Counted from the first letter of the stretch, positions 13,049 through 25,283 are shown. The stretch: DNA of 61,518 bases from Antrodiella citrinella (GCA_004802725.1 SGPM01000157.1:1-61518); one strand, 5' to 3'. Notes: generated by a model not told the origin, from the sequence alone. Program-made: numbers and translations.

Positions 13049-14387
13049 ATGCTCTTCGGTGCTATTTTGTTCAAGCTCTGGCTGGTTGGCGCGGTCCTTG
13101 CTGCGCCCTTGCTAGATCTTGGTAGGTGTCTCTGCGTTGCACACATTCCAATATTTGTGTTGATATCTATTCTACTCTGTAGGATCCAAGACTTCTCCTT
13201 CTGATGCAGCAGGTCCTGCTGTACCCGCTCCACAAGACCCTCAATCTTCACCTGTGCCGGGAAATTCCGCACCTCCCGATGAACCAATTATTCCAAGCCC
13301 ACCCATCTCCCAGCCACCAGCCAAGCCGACGTTCAGTGCCCCGACGCCTACCAAGGATCCTAGCCCAGTGACCGATGGAGGTGCTACCCCTTCGAGTCCT
13401 GTTGCTGCACCATCGTCGCCTCCTCCGAGCCCGTCATTCACGCCGGTCACTCCGGACAAGCCGTCACCTCCCCCGTCGAGCTCGCCCTCACCTTCGTCAG
13501 TAGCAATCACGGTGGCTAGTTCAGCAGTAGCTCCTTCTATACCTCCGTCTTCCGTAAACACGACCCCGGCCAACACAATCGTCAGCCCTCCCCCTTCGTC
13601 GGCTATGACACCTCCGTCCTCCGTGAACGTCCCTCCCGCACACACGTCTGCGTCATCTGCACCGGTCGCGTCTGCTACCTCATCTGCCACACCGACCGCC
13701 GCCCCCTCGAGTGCTTCCTCCTCCTCCGCAACGCCCTCCCAATCGGCTTCACAAACCCAGGGCGTATCCCCCGCTCCGAGTCCCACCACCGGACTCACCG
13801 AGATCGCTGAATACCTGGACGGCCACAACACCGTGCGGGCCGCACACGGCGCCGCACCACTCTCTTGGTCGGACGACTTGGCGAACAAAGCCACCACATG
13901 GGCTTCGGAATGTCAGTTCCAGAACACCGGGGGACAGTTTGGACCCTTTGGAGAGAACTTGGTGGCGGGTACCGGCGCGTTCACGCCTACGAAGGCCGTG
14001 GCGCAGTTCACGGCTGAGATATGTGAGTACGACCATCCGTCAGTGCTGTCGTAAAAATACACCAACACGTTTCTCGGAATCTCTCTCCCTGACAACGGGC
14101 GGCGCGCTGACGCCCCGTGTTTGTTCATTTTTAGACGACGCGCAGAATCCAACGTTCAACCACCTCACGCAGGTGGTGTGGAAGGCGACGACGGAGCTCG
14201 GGTGCGGCGTCGCGCAGTGCGACAACATCCTGAGCCGCGCGGCGGCGTACCATGTGTGTTTCTACAACCCCGTCGGGAACGTGATCGGTCAGGAACAGTG
14301 CGTGCCTTTTCATTTCCGTCTTCATTTTCGTTGCTGGGGGTTTGTTCTGACGCGTGGTTGTGTGCTTTTAGGGCGAACGTGGCATAA
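13049..14387 (+). CDS. Secreted CAP/PR-1 (SCP) domain protein with long Pro/Ser/Thr linker
   Basis: ATG 13049 begins a clear signal peptide (MLFGAILFKLWLVGAVLAAP). An intron at 13122-13182 follows. Exon 2 encodes roughly 200 residues dominated by Pro, Ser, Thr and Ala, probably heavily O-mannosylated and extended. The CAP domain starts with the typical LDGHNTVRAAHGAAPLSW, continues through GENLVAGTG, and after an intron at 14023-14134 reads FNHLTQVVWKATTELGCGV, then CFYNPVGNVIGQEQ. A last intron (14298-14371) leaves only four codons and TAA at 14385-14387. The CAP motifs (His, Glu, His, conserved Cys) are present. Family members in fungi are secreted; some bind sterols or fatty acids (Pry proteins), others are linked to development or host contact. 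The substrate here is unknown. Confidence 0.9.
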
Positions 14388-15562
14388 CTTCTCGTCTCCA
14401 GTCTCGAATCTCAAGACATACCCAAGGACATCATCTGGCATATCCTTATTGCATACAGTACACCGTGGCATCTGGTCCACCTCCCATCCGACTCGCTCTC
14501 ATCCCTATCTTGTGAACCCTAGTTGGTTCTCTACATCCGGACCCAGGGACCCCTTTTTTCGCTTCTGGACTCGACGCCCTGTTATTATTTGCTTTCTCTT
14601 TTCTGCTTTACGCCCTCGGAGAGGGCACCTTACTTTCCCGAGCTTGTTCTCACTTTCGTAAATTCGTTTCGTTTCGTTTCGTTTCATTGCGCTCAATTGC
14701 TTGTGCTTTCTTCGCTCGACTGCTTTTTCGTTTCGTTTCGTTTCGTTGGGTTGGGTTTCGCGTCTCATACTCTAGGGTCTCTCTCCGTCGTTTGCGTCCT
14801 GTTCCCACCTAGACAACTAAAGGCCCTCATGCCAGGCCACGAGCGGCCTCTGTTCGTTTCTGTTCCTGTATCTCTACCTCCTCTCAAATACCATATCATC
14901 ACACCGAACCCCTCGTTGTCGAATCTCAATTCGTTCTTCATCTAGTCGACACAACGTCAACGTCAACTCGAAGACCGGAAAGAGCACACCGCACACACGA
15001 GTCAGAGAAGGAGGGCTGTGGTTCGACAGAATCCAGAATCAACGCACGACGGTAACACGTATGTATATGTATATGCTATGTCTAACACGACACCTCCGGG
15101 TCAACCCACGTATCAAATATAAAATATTACGCTTACAGATCTATCCATCTCGAACGAACGTCGACAAAAACATACAACGGCTTGCGCGCGCGAGGGGTGG
15201 TGGGGCGGGCGGTGCTTATTGCGTCTACTGAGGAAGAGGGCGGTCATTAGGTAGAGGAAAGAGGGGGATGCGCAAGAGGGACGGAGGTATTGGGGAGGCA
15301 TACATAGTCCGATAACAATAAAAAACAACAGGGTTTATGCAGTCCTTGAGCTTGCTTGATGACTATGATGGATGACGATGATGAATGGGTGACGTGAAGA
15401 AACGATGGGGGGAATGAAGAACATGCGTGTGTATGGGGTAACGAAAACGAAAGCGAAACGAGAGACGAAGAAAAAACATGGCGAGAATGCGAAGGGAAAG
15501 ATTCAGAATCATGAGGGTGGGGTGAGCACAACGACCACAACAAGAACGACTCCAACGCCACC
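14388..15562. other. Convergent 3' intergenic region
   Basis: Lies between the 3' ends of the CAP gene and the GH16 gene. It is pyrimidine-rich on the left and purine-rich on the right, with pentanucleotide microsatellites (listed separately). I see no gene. Confidence 0.6.
14663..14747. repeat. (TTTCG)n microsatellite tracts
   Basis: Two short tandem runs of the pentamer TTTCG (four to five units each) at about 14663-14685 and 14725-14747, separated by non-repeated sequence, in the 3' flank of the CAP gene. Confidence 0.8.
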
Positions 15563-18171
15563 CTAACTTGAACACTGCCCCAACCACGAATTCCCCGGGA
15601 ACGGCTGCCCATAATCGTCCCGCCACGTCGTCAACAGCGGGTTCGTGTACGCCTCAATATACTGGTTGATATACTCCTCCGTCGGGAACCCATCCGGGTT
15701 ACACCCAATATTCTTCTCGTCCGAGCGCTGGTACACACGGATGTAGTCCACCTTCATGTGCACCGGAAACGGGATGTTCGCGAGGTCCACTTCCCCGAAG
15801 TTCCGCGACATCCCGAGGTTCATGATGATATACTACGTGCAGGACGAGTAAGTTCACATCAAAGAAGGAAGGGAGGGAGGGGACGTACCATGGGTTCCTG
15901 AGAGACAGGTCGGTCTGAGATCTGGACAGCAGAGTCCGCGACCATACCCGCCGCGTTCAGCGTCCACGAAATCTGGTTATTCGACACCCACGTGATATAC
16001 TAAAAAATCCAAACCAACCGCATCAGCTCTCGTCCCATTCCATTCAGAAGCGAAACACATACCGCAGTATCAAACCCAGGCGCATACTCAAACCCATATA
16101 TCGAGTAACACCCCAGCGTCCCCTCGTAGCAATTCTGGTCCGTATTCGTCACTACGCTCGTCGCCTGCTGCTCCACGCCTCCGATATACGTGTTCTGCAC
16201 CGAGAGCGACGGGTCCGGTATGATCTCGTTCGCGGTGGTGTTCAGCCAGATATATCCCTGGTTGAACGGCTACAATCACAATCACAAAACATCAGCCTCA
16301 CGAAAACCAAACCACACAGCATCTCTGAACACTCACCGCCCACTGCGCACTCTGCGACACCTCCCCCGTCGGGACGGTACCTCCCACCTGCGCCTCGAAC
16401 ATATCGATCTCCGGCGCGCTCCTCCCCACGAACGATCCGTCACTGTGCTTCGGGCCTGGATGAACCAACAACCCCGCACTGTCTTCGTTCGCGTTCGTGC
16501 ATGTACACCGCGACAGCTTCTGGCCTGGGAGGTACGAAAGTACGCCACCGTTCCCTGCATCGCCGTTCACAGTAGCTGCCAAGGGCAGACCGTTCAGAGT
16601 CTGGTTCGGAGCCGTGCCAACGTCGCATGCGTCGTATGAATACGGCCACTATCATAAATTCATCTCAGCGAACAAAGAACTGAGAATGGCAGATGGAACG
16701 CACCATGCCCTCCAACGAAGCACCATACCCCGCCCGTCCCAGGTTCCCCATCGTCCACACCGAAGGCCACAACCCCGCCACGTTGTTCAGCCCCGGCAAA
16801 CTGACATTCGCCTCAACGTACCCACCCGTGAAACAAAACTTGTTCCACGAGCTCATCATCCCCCCCTGATAGTTCAAGTTGTGTATCTGCTTCGCCTCCA
16901 GGGTGATCACGAGGCTCCCGTCCTGCGTGACGATGGCCTCTGGGTCGTACCACTCCAGGTTGTTCGTTTCCCAGTAGTGCAGGTCAACTGCTTCCCAGTA
17001 CGGGTCGTCGCCGGGGTAGAACGTGCGTCCGTCGACGTTGAACTCGTCTGAGAACACAAGTTCCATCGTGACTGAGGGATCGTTCCATGAAGGTTTGCTG
17101 TACGCGTCTGTTGGCGTGTCTGGATCTATCAACGCGAAGCGGAACGGCATCAATGGTACCTGGTGTAAATTGAATCAGACGTTGCAGTTTTACTAAATTT
17201 ATGAACTCGTACTTGACCGGAGCTGTTTGTACCACCGAGGTTGAACGCGCCAAGATTTGACCATGGATGAGCAGTATAGTGGTATATTATAGGATAGCCA
17301 GCACTAGGAGCGAATTGTTAGCGAGTGTGCGCGAGGTTTCCAAGACAGCGAAGCAACGGAGATGAACTCGAAGTTAGACAGTAGCCAAATATGGAATGAC
17401 ACTCGGTGGAGACGCCACGTGGTAAAAAATTGCACCGGGACGCGAACCAGATCGCGCTTGAACGCGTCCACCAAGGTGAGGATCATCTCCGAGGGAGCCA
17501 CGCACGCAAAAAGACAAGATCACGTATGTTGGAGCTTCGGGACACGCGCAACAGCTTTGTGGAAGCAGCGGAATGAATCGGCAACGCTGTAAGCGGGTGG
17601 CGCGGACACCAGAAACGCGCCACCCGCGTCGATAACACGTCAAGGGGAATGAATCGGAAACTCACAAGAGCATAACCCAGCCCACACAGAGGAATACGAG
17701 GGTACCGAGGTTGAAGAAGCCTCTCCACGACGCGAAATGGCGGTCCCGCTCGATGGTCATGGGTGTTGTTTTTGAGTCGGGCATGTGGAGGTCGTCGTCG
17801 TCCTCTTGGAGTCCTGGGGAGAGGTACGCGTTCCATGTGTCTGGATCGGGGGAGAGGGAGTACTGGAGGTGGATAAGTGTGGCTCGCGAGATGAAGAATG
17901 AGAGGGACGTACTTGCTGACCGAAAGAGAGTGGGCGACTGGCACCGGGATACGGTGAGTCAAACTGCGGAGTGGTGAGTACTGAGGTGAGTTGGAGGATG
18001 AAAAGAACGTACAGTTGCAGACAAAAGAGAGGAGCTGCTAGCGAAGCTGTCGATGCGTGTTGTAAAGAGTTGTGGGGGGGAGAGGGAGGGGCTGGAGAGG
18101 GGAGAGGAGGTATCGAGTGGGAGGTAGGACTGGAGTGTCCTGTGTCTCCTGGAGGTGGATGGGACGGCCAT
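15563..18171 (-). CDS. KRE6/SKN1-type beta-glucan synthesis-associated GH16 protein
   Basis: Start ATG 18169-18171 in the good context ACCATGG. The cytoplasmic tail is Ser/Pro-rich and is joined over two clean introns to [16 protein letters not shown] and then one membrane anchor ([19 protein letters not shown]), giving a type II topology. The lumenal part is a glycoside hydrolase family 16 fold of the SKN1/KRE6 group: [16 protein letters not shown] near its start, the catalytic signature PEIDMFEAQ (E-I-D-x-F-E), and [14 protein letters not shown] near the end, finishing at [10 protein letters not shown] with TAA at 15563. Yeast Kre6 and Skn1 act in the secretory pathway and are needed for beta-1,6-glucan assembly; the same cell-wall role is inferred here. 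Several introns interrupt the catalytic domain. Whether it hydrolyses, transfers or only scaffolds glucan cannot be read from sequence. Confidence 0.93.
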
Positions 18172-18361
18172 GGTGGACGTTGGAGGGAAGAAGGTAACCC
18201 GGGTAGCGACGAAGGATACACTCGGGGTAATGACATCAACACTGTCTATTTTCGCGGCGGCTTCCACGTGACCACGTCATGTTGGAGCCTCCAAACGTGG
18301 GTCCAGACTCTGACCGTGCTCCCCGCAGGTCCCTTGACACCGTACCTCTTCGCTGCGCAGG

Positions 18362-18658
18362 TCACACCCCTTCCATAGCAACTTCTTGAACTGCTATCAA
18401 TATCCCAAGAATACCCTCCAATCCGAGATAGCATATTCGCAGCTCGGCATCCGCGCCATCGAGTTCACAGATCGTGTAATGGTATCCCATTGACGGTCCT
18501 GTCAGTGGGACGGCTGCACCACGTGTGTCACGAATCATATATAGGCACCCCACGTTCCAACGAACATATCCCGTCGTATTCGTATCGCGCTCCGTGTTCC
18601 CAACAAGCAGAAGCGTAAGTAGAAGTTGTAGAACACGTCCAAATCTGAGGTAAATCAT
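18362..18658 (-). CDS. Small hypothetical ORF with hydrophobic N-terminus
   Basis: A 98-codon open frame beginning MIYLRFGRVLQLLLTLLLVG, which could be a signal peptide or anchor. I recognise no family. It lies just upstream of the GH16 gene, on the same strand, where promoter sequence is expected, so chance is a serious alternative. Confidence 0.2.
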   Translation of the reverse strand: MIYLRFGRVLQLLLTLLLVGNTERDTNTTGYVRWNVGCLYMIRDTRGAAVPLTGPSMGYHYTICELDGADAELRICYLGLEGILGILIAVQEVAMEGV

Positions 18659-19747
18659 CCTGTAACGCGCGCGAGCGACGGCGTCGAATGATCATGCATC
18701 ATGCATCTTGAGCGAATCATGTATACGTATCGGCGGTGTTCACGTTCCATGCTCGCCTCGAAATCTGAACGTTCTTGGTCGTACAACTCCACTCCACAGC
18801 ACGGGACATAAGAAAACCTTGGCACGAAACGAGGGGACCCACAATGACCAACCAACGGACGTGCTTTTCAAGGGTTACTCAATTGCAATAACTAGCGATC
18901 GATCTGAGCACGCCACTTGATGAAAATCGCCCCCGTCTCAGACAGGGGCAGACTCAGTTCCAACTACGTTCAGGTGCAACTAGTCGTGTATATATTGCAT
19001 CTGAAACGGGTTTTCTAGTTTTCTACACAGTTCAGACTACGTCTAAGCCGTCGACAGCAAAGGCGGTACATACAGAGGGTGCGCGCGGTTTGCTCGGTTA
19101 CGGTGCTGAGATAGACGTTTGGGGAGAGAGAAGCGAGCAAACAGAGAAAAGAGAAGTGAGAATGATATAGAGACAAATAGAGAAGAGAAGAAAGTGAAGA
19201 ACGCCTCCTTATACCTTACACGACGACGCAGTGGCAAATCTACACCGCGTCCGTCCGTCCGCTACTGTCATCGGTTACTCTGTCATCGGTTACTCTCTGT
19301 CTTCGTTTCTTCAACGTCCGAGTGCACGTACAGCAGCACCCAGACGTCCAGTACGCCGCCGAAGCGACTCTAGGTCATCTACGTCGGTTCGTCCCCATTC
19401 GGTTCTCTGTTGTCTGTGCCACCGCACCCAGACGTTGGTTCGTCCCCATCACCGGTCGTGTTCACTGATTCTGCCATCGTCATTGTTTTCTGTTATCGTA
19501 CAGTCGTCAAGTTCATTCTCAGCCCCCAGAGCCCAAATGCGTTCATGACGCTTCGTTTTCGTTTCAGTCTAGGTTCAGAAAAAGTCAGTCGCAGAAAGCC
19601 AAAAGCCTACTGTCTGTCTCAGTGGCAATCTGGTTCTCTGTTCGGGTCGATGGTCACCGTTTACCGGGTCTGTTACCGTGATAGCTATCCCCGCGCGCCA
19701 GAGTCATCGCAGCACGCGGCGATGCGTCCTCAGTGCGAAGCACCGAG
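18659..19747. other. Intergenic, purine tract and short tandem repeat
   Basis: No gene is recognised. A purine-rich tract occupies about 19117-19200. The 15-mer TGTCATCGGTTACTC is tandemly duplicated at 19266-19295. Low-complexity open frames rich in Ser/Arg around 19.2-19.7 kb look like a by-product of composition. Confidence 0.5.
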
Positions 19748-21593
19748 TCAAGCCTGAGCTTGCGCCGTCGCAGCCCCAACGCACGCCTTCTTGGAAGAAG
19801 ACGCAGCCGCAACCGCGCTCTGTTGGCTCCGTCCCTGCCCAGCATGTTCCGCAGCGAGGTTCTTCAGCAGCTCCTGGCGCTCCTTCAACACGTACTCCAT
19901 CACCGCCAGCTCGGAAGCGAGACCCTGTGACAACCTCTTACGCTCCCTCAGGTATTCCTCCCACTTCACCTTCTGCTTGAAGTCCGCCCGCCTGTCGAAG
20001 AACCCCGACGCCTCGTTCTTGACCTCGATCTCCCTCAGCTGCCGCTTCGAATCCTCCGACCACTTCTCCCTCCGCTCCGGCTGCGTCATCCACCCCTTCA
20101 ACTCCTCCACCGCGCNCTCCACCTCCAAGACCTTAGCGACGAACTCNCGCTCCNCCTCGCCCCCAAACCCAAACACGCTCGGCCGCCACGCGCCCTTGAG
20201 CATGTCCAACGTCGCGCCCATCCCCGCGAACTGCTCGTCCGCGACTTGGTACAGACGCGCGTGGACNTGGTGTTGGGCGCACCCGAGGCAGCGGCGCAGC
20301 CGGTTGTGCACGAGCCCCGCCGATGGCGGGGTCGTAGACGAAGGTGTCCTCGGGGGACGCTTCGCCGAATGTAAGGGCGGCGAGGTTGGGGCNGATGGCG
20401 CGGTCGGTGCGGGGCTGGGTGGTAGGAGAGGGATGGTGAGTGGGTGGGATGGCGTGCGGCGTGACGCTGGAAGAGGTAGTACTAGAGGTGGAAGGGGTAG
20501 TGGTAGAAATGGATGAAGGAGACGAAGGAGACTGGGTGGAAGGGGAAGCAGCTTTGGTGGCGTTAATAGTAGGAGACTTGTTCGAGGAAGAAGCAGGAGT
20601 AGCTTTGTTCGACGAGGTAGGAGTGGGGGTAGGCCTGCTCAACTCGCAAGGGGTAGGGGTGNGGATGGGTCTGTTAGGGATGGGTCTGTTCNAGGTGGCA
20701 GGAGCAGAAGCCGAAATAGCTTCTTTGGCGGCGGTAGTAGATGGGGGGACACNTCGGGTAGGCGNGGTAGGNAAGCTCTCGGACGATGCCTTTCTCACAG
20801 CGGTGCTCTGTACGCCAGTGGCTGATTCAACAGNCTTGCTTGCGTCACGCAAGCNGGTTTCACGCNGGCTCGAATTGCGAGCGGCGGTNGTCTGGTCCAA
20901 AGTANGTACTGCGTTAGGAGGAGTGGAAGCTAGTTGGTTGACTTGTGTAGAAATTGCGGGAGGAATTTCGCTCGTAATAGTCGTAGGAGTAGCGGGTNTC
21001 TTCTGAACGCCGCTGGAGATGGGCGTAGCTCTGGTCGGAGCGGTGGGGGGTCTATAGATTTTGGTGGGTCTGGTCGTAGGTTCGTTGGTAGAAGGTACGC
21101 CGGTCGTGGTAGAAGAGGAGATGCGCCTGGTGGACGCGGTCTGANCGGCGACGGAAGGTATGGTAGGCAGCCTCCCGTCCGAGCTCTGCGCCGACGGCGC
21201 GCTCTTGCTAACGTTCTCGTTCACTGCGGTTCTCTGTTTCATCATCCTCTCTGCTATCTTGCGACTGCTTTCGCGCCAGCGTAAAGTGCGGGCGGAGGCG
21301 TTCTGGTCGATGATAGGTGCTGCGCGGGGCGGTCCCGCAGCACGACTATCGTTCNCTACGTTCGTTGTCGGGTTAAGAGGGCGTCCGTCCAGCCCAGCGG
21401 ACGACTGAGCCGGACGGTTCCCAGCGGAAGTGGGGACAGTGGTAGATGCATTGATGGTAGACTGTGCGGTGGATACCTGAGCCTGGCGGACGCCACTCTC
21501 GCGAGCGGCATTCCTAAACCTGACGACACGTCCCTGGTCGACGCCNCGGCGCCAATTCTTTGCGGNTTCGCTCTGAGATGCGTTACACGGCAT
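19748..21593 (-). CDS. Ser/Thr/Pro-rich protein with C-terminal coiled-coil region; apparent frameshift
   Basis: The start ATG at 21591-21593 (MPCNASQSE) opens a long low-complexity Ser/Thr/Ala/Pro-rich region without introns. It ends in an ordered stretch, LAALTFGEASPEDTFVYDP. At about 20311-20330 the coding signal jumps to another frame beginning LVHNRLRRCLGCAQH, followed by a charged helical region (e.g. EVKNEASGFFDRRADFKQK, LASELAVMEYVLKERQELL), and ends at TGA 19748-19750. Removing one G from the GGGG run there would join the two frames. Many N bases in the same stretch make an assembly error the likely cause. I recognise no domain; the C-terminal half is probably coiled coil. Function unknown. 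Confidence 0.6.
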
Positions 21594-21839
21594 TGCGTCT
21601 ACGTCTGGTCGTTGTATCTATCAATGGACAGGGGTCAATGAGATGTAAGTAAACAANGCAGTGAAGATAAGAGTAGCTGATTTGAGTAAGTTGGATGATC
21701 GCTGGTGATATTTCAGTGGTATATTCAAAGAGTAAGAGGGGGAAAGAAGGAAGACGNGAAAGACGCAANAGGGTGCACTTGGGTCGTTATATGTAAATAA
21801 AAATAGTCGTTTATATAAGCCGATCATTGCGCCTCCAGG

Positions 21840-21894
21840 NNCNNNNNNNNNNNNNNNNNNNNNNNNNNNNNNNNNNNNNNNNNNNNNNNNNNNN
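21840..21894. other. Assembly gap (run of N)
   Basis: A nearly continuous run of N bases. Single Ns are scattered from about 20116 to 22801, so frames and repeats in this interval should be read with caution. Confidence 0.98.
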
Positions 21895-22250
21895 TCTGAT
21901 NAGCANNGATNNGCAGAGATGTGCTCAATGTCAAAAAATCCGNGAAGNAGTACTTTCCGATTCCCGCGTTTTTTTTTTCGTCACGTGCTCCGATCTCCCT
22001 TCTTCCGTGAAGNTCCGTCCACCATCGCAGCCTGAANGACATNATTCATCCTGTCNTTGGGAAAGGCACGAATAGAATCTCGGTGGCTGTNCACGTNATT
22101 ATGTGTCGAAAAGCACGATGACGACGCATTCTACGAGAGAATGGTAGCTTGTAAAGTCAGGGTGGCAGCAAGGAGCACCTTATGTACCCTGCACTTGGTG
22201 TCAGCACTGATGCTGGACTTCTGTAGCACTATGGAGCGNGGGTTCAACAT

Positions 22251-23820
22251 TTAACGGTACCAATGTGGTGCGCTGGTAACGTACCTGATTCTTTCAAGCT
22301 GAGACTCGGCCGTTGGGTTGGACCCGTCAAACATCAAACCAACCGAGAAGGACACTAATGGTGTCGACGTCCCGTTATCGAGGTCATCGGTCTCTCCACC
22401 GAGCCATGTCGAAGTCGGCCTAGGTGCAGCAGGGCCGCCGTTTGGGGATCCAGGCACACAATGGAAGGTGGTCAAATCGTGAGAGTGAGTCGTACGATCT
22501 GGAGAGCATGCATCACGAAGGTCAAAGATGAACCGCGCAATAAGGAGAGGAGGCATTCTGAAAATGCCAANTGTATAAGCACAGGTCAACATGAAGCAAG
22601 ATTAAGTAATACTCACGCCGAAGTGACAAACGAGAAAAAATTGATCTGAGCTGGATTGACCATAGAGGAAACGTCCAACCAAAGCGTGATAACGTTCAGG
22701 ATGAATAAAGCCCTTTGCGCTGTNTCAGCGATGCAACGGTCGGTGGTATGGTTACACGANGATTCTCACCCGAAGTAGAGGGTGCCTACGCCAAANGTAA
22801 NTTATTTAGACCATGGCGAGCTGAAGGAACTGACTCACCGTCTTGAACGAGGAGCGTCGATACCTTCGGTCTGAATTGCTTTAGTTCACGACTTGCCCTC
22901 CACACGTCTGCAGATTTAATCCATGTAATCATCAGTACCAACAGATCCGTGAGAATAGAAGCACTCCGAGTCACAGCCGGCACTGTAAAATGAACTCAGT
23001 TCGAAAGACAACCGTCGCGATGTGTAGGTTTCCTCTTACTGCTATAAGACAATCCATACTGATTAGATGTGATATGCAAAACGCAAGAATGACATAGACG
23101 TACTATTTATCTGCAGGACTGTAGTCATGTATATTCATCTCACAGCCATAGTTATCAATGGAAAACACCTTTGAGCGTGCGTAATTATACTGATAGTATT
23201 ATATACGTGTCAGCTTCGTCTGATGCGCGCTTCGAACTGACCACTTACGATGTTGGCCAGGGGTTCGAATGCGCTACACAACACCACTAAGAAAACAAGG
23301 ATATTGAAACGACCGCAGATCGCCCAAGTGCGCAGTATGGAGAATGCTATTTTTGGTGTTCTGAGTGACTCAAACTTGAATGGAAGTAAAAACGTACCAG
23401 CAACGCCAAATGAACACAACAAAGTCAAGACAATCTTGAGGTAACTTATGGCTGCACAGCTGCACAGACGGAGCATCAAAGCGACGTTCAAGATGGCTAG
23501 AACTTGGGCATACTCACGTCTGTAAAAACGACTCATAAACTGGCAGCACTCCAAGTTATGATAAACAATGACACTCACTGTGAGATTGGTCGTGTTTACC
23601 AATCGTAGAATGACCAATAGAAGCATGCAGTATCGTTGTGAGATGAAGAGCGTGATCACAACCCCACGTTTCCTGCGCCATATACACTCAAGTTCTCTCC
23701 GGGATGTCAGGACAATGTCGTATGCCACAACAGCTAAGTTAAGATTGAAGATTCAGCCGTGAAGTTAGCAATATTACGCCTCAAAATACTGACTGATCGA
23801 TATGACTAGCCAAACACGCA
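22251..23820 (-). CDS. DUF6533-type multi-pass membrane protein
   Basis: A multi-exon gene whose exons match the fungal DUF6533 pattern. The head reads AVVAYDIVLTSRRELECIWRRK, followed by TM helices (VVITLFISQRYCMLLLVILRL and onward). Then come FSILRTWAICGRFNILVFL, SASILTDLLVLMITWIK leading into ADVWRASRELKQFRPKVSTLLVQDG, and the last helix with PPLLIARFIFDLRDAC. The tail is polar and ends at TAA 22251. About seven transmembrane segments are expected. The first exon is uncertain: a short exon near 23820 (MRVWLVISISQYFE) precedes an acceptor before AVVAYD, but the phase does not close cleanly. The family is greatly expanded in mushroom genomes and has no established function. A few N bases fall in its 3' part. 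Confidence 0.8.
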
Positions 23821-24570
23821 TCAAGAAACTGTACGAATTCCGATTTTTAATACGCAAGGCTCAAGGGCATATATCTACATCTTACTCACTTTTCCTCTGC
23901 TTCGGAAGGCATTCTTCAACTCTGAGCTTTGGGCAGTATAGCGGTGACGGAAGGAGCGGAAGATGGCCAGGCTGGAGAATGCAAGCGTACTTATATATGA
24001 TCATCCTGGCGACGGATGTTGCGATGCGATAACTCGAATTGTACCTGCAGGGAGGTCGAAGTGGCGAATCGCTGACCCACGTCGCATTCACTGCATGCTG
24101 ATAGTACTAATGACATATGATCATTAAGTGGACTGAAGCTGGCTTAAGAAAATAATCAGCGCGTCTATCAAGGGACCAAAGGCCAGAAGAATACTTGCAC
24201 CTAGACGTAGAATAATTATACAGTGATCGTCCATGTTTAACAACAATCCAAAGCAGTCCAAAGGGCGTCCTGATTGAACACGGCAGTAATATGTCGACAA
24301 AGTCACAGGCTAGTCTCCCAAGACAGACAAAGATACGTGACCGAGCATGTCGCGAGTAGTCACTGTACTAAACAAACGGTACTAAATTACTAAAGGTCAG
24401 ATCTGTCAGAGGCGTTAAACATGAAAACTCACCCGCATAATTCCATCATCTACGAGATTGGCCTGCGAGACTAGTGCACGCTATCGCAATGATTCATGAC
24501 GACGATTAGGTGCTTACGCGCAAATGCATGAAATAGATGCTGATGAAATATATCGATCCCCGAATCGACC
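23821..24570. other. No gene recognised
   Basis: AT-rich stretch between the DUF6533 gene and the F-box relic. A short hydrophobic minus-strand frame (24124-24306, with LGASILLAFGPLIDALIIF) could be membrane-protein debris but stands alone. Confidence 0.4.
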
Positions 24571-25283
24571 CTATGTGGCACTCAAGTCCTCAAGGTGTAC
24601 AATTTGAAGTATCCGCTTGAAGGAATTCGGCAGACACTGAGACAGTGTCGGACTTCGTTCGGGGAGTCACTGCGAGATATGATCGTATCAACATCATGAT
24701 CACCTATGATCTCCGCCACGTCCTCAGAGTACTAGAAAATTGTAAGCTCGGAAACGAAACATCTCACAGTTGACAGGAAGGAATCGTCAGTCCAACAGCC
24801 TCGCAAGACTATTTTGCTGAGATGCTTCCCAGCATTTGCCCTAGACAGAAGTAGACTCTCAACGCCAGAGACACTCAACCGGCGGATCCCGCCGTCTCTT
24901 CCACATACAGAGGGAGATTGGTAACTTCGTGGACATCATCCGTGAAGTGGAATCCAACGAATGTGATTGTTTCCAGGTTGCGAGTCCAGATGCTTTTATC
25001 TTCCAGGGTTCGCGGGCGCAGAGTTTTGAAGAAGTGCATCCCGATGAAACCGATAAGCGTCAAGTGAATGAGTTCCCATGGACCGAAGAGAAACATGACC
25101 CATCCAGAGAGGGAGAGTTTGGGGGGAGACACAGGCTCCGGTCGAGGTCGTGAGTGATGGTAGCGAACCAATGAAACGCACGCCCATGTGTCACGAGCGC
25201 CTATTGTAGGACGTAGTCGTCTCGAATGTTCGAAAACGTGTAAGAGCTGCGAAGGCTCGAAGAAGTATACGAAGTTGAGTCGA
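24571..25283 (-). pseudogene. Decayed F-box/LRR-type gene (C-terminal part)
   Basis: Three consecutive pieces in different frames read like the C-terminal half of a mushroom F-box/leucine-rich-repeat protein. From about 25283: FFEPSQLLHVFEHSRRLRPT, then WELIHLTLIGFIGMHFFKTL and NLETITFVGFHFTDDVHEV. After a one-base shift near 24885: GGIRRLSVSGVESLLLS and KIVLRGCWTDDSFLS, to a stop at 24732. Then another shift and ILQIVHLEDLSAT, to a stop at 24571. No F-box head or start codon is seen upstream of 25283, where the frame meets a stop right behind an acceptor-like AG. The frame breaks and missing head point to a dead copy, although the first piece could still be transcribed. Confidence 0.6.

Noticed and set aside
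13241..13897. 218-codon minus-strand frame, Gly/Val/Ala-rich
   Set aside because: It is the antisense of the Pro/Ser/Thr-rich linker of the CAP gene; composition alone explains it.
17483..17962. 159-codon minus-strand frame rich in Arg/Pro/His
   Set aside because: It overlaps the membrane anchor exon of the GH16 gene in another frame; the GH16 reading has family motifs and clean introns.
19231..19757. Overlapping plus-strand frames rich in Ser/Arg
   Set aside because: Low-complexity composition, no start context or splice pattern, no recognisable protein.
23210..23300. GGGGTTCGAATGC, resembling a tRNA T-loop
   Set aside because: No matching acceptor, D or anticodon arms; it lies within DUF6533 coding exons.
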